Under the pieces are notes generated by a model that saw only the letters and a list, made by a program, of their open reading frames with translations, searched no databases and had not been told where the DNA came from. Positions 56,451-64,000 of a stretch of DNA of 64,000 nt are shown here, piece by piece. A program made the position numbers and the translations under genes. Source of the DNA: Hofstenia miamia. Its lineage: Eukaryota; Xenacoelomorpha; Acoela. The stretch covers positions 415,337 through 479,336 of the forward strand of contig SCFE01000024.1 of the NCBI GenBank assembly GCA_004352715.1, given 5' to 3'. Each line of letters opens with the position of its first letter. Position 1 is the first letter of the stretch.

Positions 56451-59400
56451 TTAGTCATGTTGCCAATCATCACTCGTCCACATTGCTATGAACAACTTGT
56501 TTCTGGGTCTGTCCATTGAAGAAGAAGAAGCAGTTACTGAATTCAAACTATTTTTGATCAATTCAATTGGATGTACGAAGCCTTTGCCAAATGAGGCCAA
56601 AAGTTTCCTTTTCATTGCAAACTCTGAAAGTCTACGAATAAAGAGAGGATCTGAATGAGGAAGTAGAGTCGGTTCTAGAGGAATCAATTTTCTTACTGCT
56701 TCTGAATGGGCTTGGAAGCTGGCGTGGATTGTAAACTCGTTACAGTCATAAACCAGGATGTGACCGGATTTTGTGCCTGCATAAAGGTAATCGTGATATG
56801 TGACCATTGAGCATATTTGGATTTCAGCAAGACTAAAATCCTCAGAATTTCCTACTATATGGTGTTGGTACTCCCGAGACTCGCATGTTAGACTTTCAGT
56901 GCACCACCTATGTAATTTATTGTCAGGTCTACAAGTACTCCATACGTATTTTCCATCTTTGCTAGCTTGAACAATTCTCACCTCAACCTCATTTTCACAA
57001 ATGTGCTTTAGTTTGCCTGGTATAAAATGAATTTTGTTGCTAGTCTTTGAGATTTTTGCTCTTAATATTTCGTTGGTAGACATACCAATCCACAATTCAT
57101 GCGTATCATCATCTATTATCGTCATATCCATATCTCGAATTTTCCCAATAGGATTTCTAGAAGTTGCGAATTGATTAACTTTAATAAAGTTCTGTGATAC
57201 GTTGATGTCATCGTCATAGGCATATAGGGTCCCATTGTCAGCAGCAATGACAACACATGATAATCCAGGTTTTTTTAAATGAAAAATGTGCGATATGGCA
57301 TTCTTTCCAAACGATACGGGTAAAACTGCCAACTCTTCTAAATAGCTATCTTTTGAACCAATTACCTAAATATAATTTAAATTCATCACCCAATTTATTA
57401 CTATTATTAATATATACTTGTATTCATCGCTAAACATCTAATTTTCATGACCAAATCACCTATTTCTGCTCTTTGATTTTCAATAATTTTTTTAAATTTA
57501 TCATTAAACATTGCGATACATACATTTGACAAAGAAAAGCCTTCAAGAGTTATGGTTTATGCTTGAATCAATTCAAGATGTCTTGGTGTGTATTTGTGTC
57601 TTAACACAAAAATGATGTTCCATCTGTGGATTCTAACAAAGGAAGGTTTCATTTGCCTTCCAGTTAAATTGAGGTGAAATCATTAAGGCAAACTCCAACT
57701 TCCTAGAATTGGTAAATGAAATTACCCTACATAAGTTAGTTAAAGAACTGTGCATATATTTATTTTGACTTTGTAAAGTAATAAACTCACACTAACTGGA
57801 AATAACCAAATTGAACTTAATACTTCCAATAAAGGTAATATAGAATATAAGAATTAATTTTTCAACTTTTCGTATGACATACGGATTATGAGAGAATTAG
57901 CAACTCCATCATATCTAGAGGTTTGATCGCTTTGCGAAAAGTCAATGAAATTTTATGGTATCACGATCATGCTTGTGGCTGAAAACCAGAAAAAACATGA
58001 ACATTGTAAATTTAATTATTAAATTTATACATAAACATTGAAATAACAAAATTTAAAATGACTGACACGTCTGAGTCGGTAATCAACTGATAAATATGTT
58101 CGATAAAGTGCCTCTTAATTTCCATTTAAATGTAGTTCTGACATACTCAATTGAATTATGTAAAAGGAGCGATATTTAATATGAAAAAAACCACTAAGAA
58201 TACTAGGTGTTCACCGCCTAGAAAAATAATAATATCTATAAAAATTGGCGTTTTGCATTTTTTTCAGACATCATATTATTTCATTTAATTGTAAATGTAC
58301 GGATTTCGTAATGACCTATCTAAATATTAAATGAATTTTTACCTTAACTTGTCCATTCCCTGTTCCTAGAAATATGGAATCATTTACACTGCCATGGGCA
58401 GTAACTTTAGCTTCTCCGAGATTCATGCTTGCATGAGAAACGTCTACTTCGTTTTGATGTAGATGCAGAATTTCAAATTTCAGCTTATACTTTCTAGGAG
58501 ATAAACTGCTTTCTCTTGATGGCATGATATAGTAGAGACCAACTGAAAAACATACTTCAGGCTTCTCACCCTGTAGCATTGTGAAACCCAAATTGCAAAT
58601 ACCAAAGTTGTCACTTGAAAGTGAAGTTTCCAATACGTTCGAGAGTCGACTAAAATGACGAAGTCAGTCGTTTCTTCTAAATATCTTTAAATTCTCTATA
58701 CAAGGAATCTTTCCATATTTAGTATATATATGGAAATTGTTCAATCTACAAAGCTGCGGCTCATATATTTTTAGTTGCCTATATGACACATATACCTGCT
58801 TTGATCAATTAATAGAGAAATTCACTAATTTGAAAGGTTAGAAATTCATAAAACCGCGCTTGTGAGTGTTACCCCAAATTATATTTTAGAAAAACAAATA
58901 CATACATTTTATATATATTTACTTACAGTTCTTCATACATGAAAATAAACTTTCGAAAGGTTTTGATTCAGTGCAGTGAATTGTTTGATAATGAATTATA
59001 ACAATATATGCGCTAAAAAATAAAATCTATAATATACCTAAACTGTTTTTTTCTTAAAATTTCTATGGTTTCTTGTCCAGTTGGTCTATCGGAAGGGTTC
59101 TGCTGACTGCACAAAGTCATCAAATCAAGATAGCTTACATGGGTTAATTTGTCCTTGTCATAGATGGCAGGTCGTTTCCCTGCAATCACGCTTGTCCGGA
59201 TTTCGGGCAGATTTTGCTTGTGCCACGGTGATCTTAAAAAGAGCATCTCATACATCACCATTGAGAAGGAATAGACATCCACCTAAAGCAAGGAGTTCTA
59301 AAATATTGAAGGAGTCCTTGGCCTAAAGTGAACATATTTGGGGGAAGTAGTATTAACTCCTGAAATATGTGGATTACTTTGAAAACTAAATAGTTTTAAC

Positions 59401-61010
59401 TCTTTACTTACCGCACTTTGAACTGAATTTAGGAGTAAATGAACTTTATGATTTTTAAGATTCCTAGTCCAAACAATGATATGGAAAAAATTTTCTTAAA
59501 AATTATTGCTACATCGAGTTATGATTTGTTCTTAAATTAGGAACGTTGGTAAGTTAAGGGATCAAAATATAAATTTCAGATTTTTCAGGAAATGTAATAT
59601 TTAACAATTGGAAAAATGAAAATAGTCAGGAAAACATTTTATTGCTGAAAGCAACATGCATTAAATATTTAATGAACAATATACTGTTAAAAACTCTAAA
59701 TATTTATTTTAAAGAAGAAAAACTGCTTCATAAGGTCAAACTTTGAATGATTCAGTTTGTGACACAATTTTTTTGTACAATCTTTTTATCACATTGTGAG
59801 CATTTCAGGTTGGGGTTGCTTTGGTAATAAACTCATATAACGGTGTGATTGACCTCATCTAATCTTATTTGCCCTGAAACTGAAGCCGTCCGACCTCCTA
59901 AGCACACTTTTTGCGCTTCATGATTTGCTCATACCATAACATAATGGAGCGAAAGCTGCTTTGTAAAAGTTTCAAAGCAATCTTCTACTATGTCACCATA
60001 GCAGACAGTATCTAACTTTATTTACTATGAAGTTGAATCTGGCTTCCTACATTGTATTTAGCAAAAGGGAAAATATAAAAAACGCCATGATGTGACTTTC
60101 CTTGCCTTCTCCGGTTAGGTGCTTGATCTGTTACCATCAGATAGGTCACATACAAAATCCGAAAAACCTTTCAGTGCACACTATTCTTACTATTTTGATT
60201 TTTAAATATCTATAAAAAATGTCTCTTTAACCTACCAACGTTCCCTTTTTGTGAACATTACCTAAAATCGTCGTTTAATGAAGAGTGATCAAGCTCTTAT
60301 TAAGATTTATTGAACAAATCAATGCAATATATATTGCTCAAATCATTATTTGATTTTTTTGCATTTCACAAAAATAAATGGGTGCAATGCTCAGCTTAAA
60401 TTTTGCAGACCAGATTTTGGAAAAGTGATAAAGAAGCATAGAATGAGAATTTAAGGTAAACTAAATAAAACCTTTTGTGATATAAATAACAATTTGAAGA
60501 CCCCAACACAGAGAAAAAGTTAATTCTAACTTTAAATAAGATCAAATACTATGGTTTTTGTCAGAAATAAGAATGTTACCAAAATGGGAACGTTGGTAAA
60601 TAAAGGGCTAAGATAGAGTTTTAATATCTTCAAGCACATATAGATGTTTAAGTTTGAAAAATTGTAAGTTTTATGTTTACCTTATCAGTATAGACTTCAT
60701 TTCCATCATACGCGAAAATTTCAGGACTCATGAAAGCTGGTGTTCCTTGTTTGCCCCTAGCACCTGAAGCAATTTTTCGCCTGCAAATTCCATAATCTGA
60801 TAATCGAACAAGTACATTATTAGAATTGTTACATATTTCTTCTGGACTTGGAAAACTCCAGACCAACACATTGGCAGACTTAAGATCTCGATAAACAAAT
60901 CTTTTGTGGTGCATATAGCTTAAGGCGAACATTATCTGTAATAGTGTCTTTCTTATAACAAGAGTGTTGATGGGCTTGTTGTTGTATGCCTCATAATTTT
61001 CAATGACTTT
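56451..61010 (-). CDS. LRRK: LRRK-type Roco kinase, C-terminal four exons
   Basis: Leucine-rich-repeat kinases are large cytoplasmic GTPase-kinases acting at endolysosomal membranes and microtubules. Exons 61010-60681, 59282-59038, 58649-58343 and 57365-56451 join in consistent phases (0, 2, 0) and give 598 C-terminal residues with a stop at 56451. Exon 1 here carries the catalytic loop YRDLKSANVLVW, the DYG motif LVRLSDYGICRRK (DYG instead of DFG is typical of LRRK proteins), and the activation segment GTPAFMSPEIFAYDG ending EVYTDK. Exon 2 carries VDVYSFSMVMYEMLFLRSP and the end of the kinase lobe (NPSDRPTGQETIEIL). Exons 3 and 4 have short repeats such as DSIFLGTGNGQVKV, ELWIGMSTNE and DYLYAGTKSGHILVYD, fitting the C-terminal WD40-like propeller. 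It is closer to invertebrate LRRK and vertebrate LRRK1 (LKS-N-LVW, SDYGI) than to LRRK2. The LRR, Roc and COR parts lie upstream, in or beyond the gap. Confidence 0.9.
59396..60612. repeat. Possible TTAA-target non-autonomous element in LRRK intron
   Basis: TTAACTCTTTACTTACC at the left and the inverse of TTAGCCCTTTATTTACC at the right bracket about 1.2 kb between two kinase exons. The motif GGAACGTTGGTAA recurs at about 59541, 60232 (inverted) and 60588. The TTAA plus CCCTTT-like ends resemble piggyBac-type elements, but the ends differ at several positions. Confidence 0.4.
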
Positions 61011-61019
61011 CTAAATGGT

Positions 61020-61723
61020 TGAAATTAGTCAGTATTAATATTTATATGATATTAATAGAAAAAACAACATTATTCCAATAGAATATCGCAATTAAGAAAT
61101 AAGTATTTCCATTTGTTAATTGTTTGCAATTTCTAATTTTATCTATTTTAAGGCTTTAGCTGGTACTATCATTCGCATATTTCGAAAAATTAATTTTAGG
61201 TCACATCTAAAACAAAATTTTAAGTTGACATGCCAAAAATGAATAAATATAAACATTGGACTTTAATAACGAAACATTGTACTTCCGGTATTACGATCTT
61301 CAAACTCTATTATAATTTCAAGTGAAAACTTCAATCAAGTTGCATTTAGTGATTCATAAGATAATACAGTTTTGTAATCAAATTAGTACTTTTCTCTTTT
61401 GGAAATGCAATTAAACTTTTTGAGGAACTGCCAAAAGCCTTAAATGGATTTAAGATATCGAGAGCTCAGAGTAAGACTAAAAATGCTTGGCAGTTCAAAA
61501 CATACTAAATCTATGAAGTATTTCAGAATTTTAGTATTGTATATCCTAAAAAATTTTAAGATGATGGTTCACTAGCAAAATTTTAGAATGCCTTAGCTCA
61601 AGTTAAGAAAATTTTGAGGTACAAGGCTAATAAGGTTCAGAACAATCACATGTCCAAATTTCAACATTTTAACATGTCGATTCCCATTTCTATCAGGCAT
61701 ATATATATATATATATATATATA
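61020..61723. other. LRRK intron or upstream region before the gap
   Basis: No further LRRK exon was recognised. It ends in a TA microsatellite (61700-61723) that directly abuts the gap. Confidence 0.45.
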
Positions 61724-62723
61724 NNNNNNNNNNNNNNNNNNNNNNNNNNNNNNNNNNNNNNNNNNNNNNNNNNNNNNNNNNNNNNNNNNNNNNNNNNNNN
61801 NNNNNNNNNNNNNNNNNNNNNNNNNNNNNNNNNNNNNNNNNNNNNNNNNNNNNNNNNNNNNNNNNNNNNNNNNNNNNNNNNNNNNNNNNNNNNNNNNNNN
61901 NNNNNNNNNNNNNNNNNNNNNNNNNNNNNNNNNNNNNNNNNNNNNNNNNNNNNNNNNNNNNNNNNNNNNNNNNNNNNNNNNNNNNNNNNNNNNNNNNNNN
62001 NNNNNNNNNNNNNNNNNNNNNNNNNNNNNNNNNNNNNNNNNNNNNNNNNNNNNNNNNNNNNNNNNNNNNNNNNNNNNNNNNNNNNNNNNNNNNNNNNNNN
62101 NNNNNNNNNNNNNNNNNNNNNNNNNNNNNNNNNNNNNNNNNNNNNNNNNNNNNNNNNNNNNNNNNNNNNNNNNNNNNNNNNNNNNNNNNNNNNNNNNNNN
62201 NNNNNNNNNNNNNNNNNNNNNNNNNNNNNNNNNNNNNNNNNNNNNNNNNNNNNNNNNNNNNNNNNNNNNNNNNNNNNNNNNNNNNNNNNNNNNNNNNNNN
62301 NNNNNNNNNNNNNNNNNNNNNNNNNNNNNNNNNNNNNNNNNNNNNNNNNNNNNNNNNNNNNNNNNNNNNNNNNNNNNNNNNNNNNNNNNNNNNNNNNNNN
62401 NNNNNNNNNNNNNNNNNNNNNNNNNNNNNNNNNNNNNNNNNNNNNNNNNNNNNNNNNNNNNNNNNNNNNNNNNNNNNNNNNNNNNNNNNNNNNNNNNNNN
62501 NNNNNNNNNNNNNNNNNNNNNNNNNNNNNNNNNNNNNNNNNNNNNNNNNNNNNNNNNNNNNNNNNNNNNNNNNNNNNNNNNNNNNNNNNNNNNNNNNNNN
62601 NNNNNNNNNNNNNNNNNNNNNNNNNNNNNNNNNNNNNNNNNNNNNNNNNNNNNNNNNNNNNNNNNNNNNNNNNNNNNNNNNNNNNNNNNNNNNNNNNNNN
62701 NNNNNNNNNNNNNNNNNNNNNNN
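61724..62723. other. Assembly gap, exactly 1000 N
   Basis: A run of 1000 undetermined bases, probably a fixed-size placeholder. Open frames reported across it are meaningless. Confidence 1.
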
Positions 62724-64000
62724 TCTGTCTGTCTGCCTGTATCTTTGTCCCAGGATTTCTCAAAAAGTAATGGATGCTGGATCTTTATGAAAAAAATCCC
62801 GAAATATGCATTGGTTTACCTTAGATTTAATTAAATTTTGAGACTGATCAGAATTTCTGTCTAGTAGCCAGAGCCAGTTCAATGCATTATTAGTAGCAAA
62901 AATATCTATTCATAAGGGCGTATATCAATGCATAGAATCTATATCGAACTCATTGATTACCTCCAAAGAATTTTTGCGAATTCATCAGAAAATTTCGGAA
63001 TGATACTTGCGTAATGGATGAGGATAATGAATTCTACTGCATCATGCGTGGCGGAGATATTTGCAATCTTTGATTCCTCGTAGTTTATATCGGTATTGAT
63101 CCCCAAAGTAGATATAAAGGCATGTGATGCTCAAGAGCAATAAATGCAGAATAAATTTATTGCAATATATTTGATTTACTGAGAATTTCTTGGTATGTTA
63201 AGAGAAGATCACTCTTTTTGTAGTAATTTACAAACTAACTGTAATTTTACCTTATTAACTTTGAAAGGCCATTAGCACTTCTTTAGCATAGTTTTAGGAA
63301 TTTACGCATACATTTCTTGTTATTCAAATATTTAACAATTTGTTGTGGATGAGAAAACATCTGTCAATTAAATGCATAGTCTGCACTACAAAATGATTTT
63401 GCATTCTACAGGAATTTTCCTATGTTCGTAAAATCTCAAAAAATTAGCTAGGTTACATCACATTAAAGAAGATCCAGTGAAGAGCTCGTAACAAAGTTTC
63501 GAAAGATATCAATATTTCTTCAGACATTTGAAGAAGGCGAACGTCTCTTACTTGCTAGTTGCACAAATTCACACTGCTCCCTATACTACCGGAACAGGTG
63601 ATTTTGAGTATATATATGTGAACTTAAGTTCAGCTGGAATATGCGAGTGTAGTACTTGTTAGGTAGGAAAATTTGAACATACTATTTTTGCAAATGTATT
63701 CGTTATTAAAGTTTATTTGAATGTTTTATTAAATTTAACACTAAAACAGCTAGCCCTCCTTGAGAATATATTTACATCTGATGATTCAAATGCAAAAATT
63801 GTTTAATAAAAACAAAACTTCTACTAACAGCAAATTCAAAGAGATTATCAACATAATTGGAAGTATATGTACCTGCTAGTGTTTTTGCTGAAGGAATAAT
63901 GAAGCTAGCAAAAAAGACTTCTCGGTCATTTTGACCTATCTTCGCTTTTCTAGTGTTAAACAAGATTTTTACAGATAAAATCATTTGAAAAATATTTGAG
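62724..64000. repeat. Duplicated segment, copy 2
   Basis: Near-identical to 48504-49886 from its first base after the gap to the end of the window. Relative to copy 1 it lacks about 80 bases at 63118 and has small insertions and substitutions. The match continues at the window edge, so its full length is unknown. Confidence 0.9.

Noticed and set aside
61614-62834. Long open frames across the N run
   Set aside because: They consist almost entirely of undetermined bases.

Overview
This is an AT-rich, intron-rich animal nuclear scaffold with long introns and many transposable elements. It contains four metazoan host genes, a 1000-base assembly gap, and two isolated single Ns that look like scaffold joins. 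The genes (FAHD2, a carbohydrate sulfotransferase, AP5Z1, an LRRK kinase) and the mobile elements (Penelope, CR1/L2-type LINEs, Tc1/mariner, Tigger/pogo, a FLYWCH-type MULE) fit an invertebrate. A fast-evolving marine lineage such as a tunicate is possible, but the species cannot be fixed from the sequence.

Layout. 1-3300: a degenerate minus-strand LINE with a PHD-finger ORF1 and an apurinic-type endonuclease. It is split by an apparently intact 1361-bp mariner-like transposon with perfect 28-bp terminal inverted repeats and a plant-type DD39D transposase. 3540-15400: a nested pile of repeats. It holds a LINE (about 6.48-8.96 kb), two copies of an old repeat in opposite orientation, two ~0.9-kb elements with 4-bp target duplications, three MITE-like elements sharing GGTTGGT ends and 9-bp target duplications, a decayed FLYWCH MULE whose inverted arms are built of tandem units, and a foldback element enclosing a tRNA-like cloverleaf. 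15400-20978: gene-poor, with two tandem duplications.

20979-27797 (+): a complete four-exon FAHD2-like gene. 28400-30981: a LINE tail and a Penelope-like element with inverted terminal repeats and a hammerhead-ribozyme-like core. 31804-40358 (-): a carbohydrate sulfotransferase gene whose 7-kb intron holds two LINE remnants facing each other. 41515-45030: a long-range inverted repeat ending in an array of short palindromes. 45229-51789 (-): a complete AP5Z1 gene (about 770 aa), with a decayed Tc1 element in its large intron. 52572-54928: a decayed Tigger element and a Tigger-like MITE. 56451-61010 (-): the last four exons of an LRRK-type kinase (kinase domain end and C-terminal beta-propeller region). 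61724-62723: the gap. 62724-64000 is a second copy of 48504-49886.

The host genes show no operon-like or pathway relationship. FAHD2 is a small-molecule hydrolase-fold protein. The sulfotransferase is a Golgi enzyme. AP5Z1 belongs to the AP-5 endosomal coat. LRRK regulates endolysosomal and cytoskeletal traffic. The most interesting content is the transposon biology.
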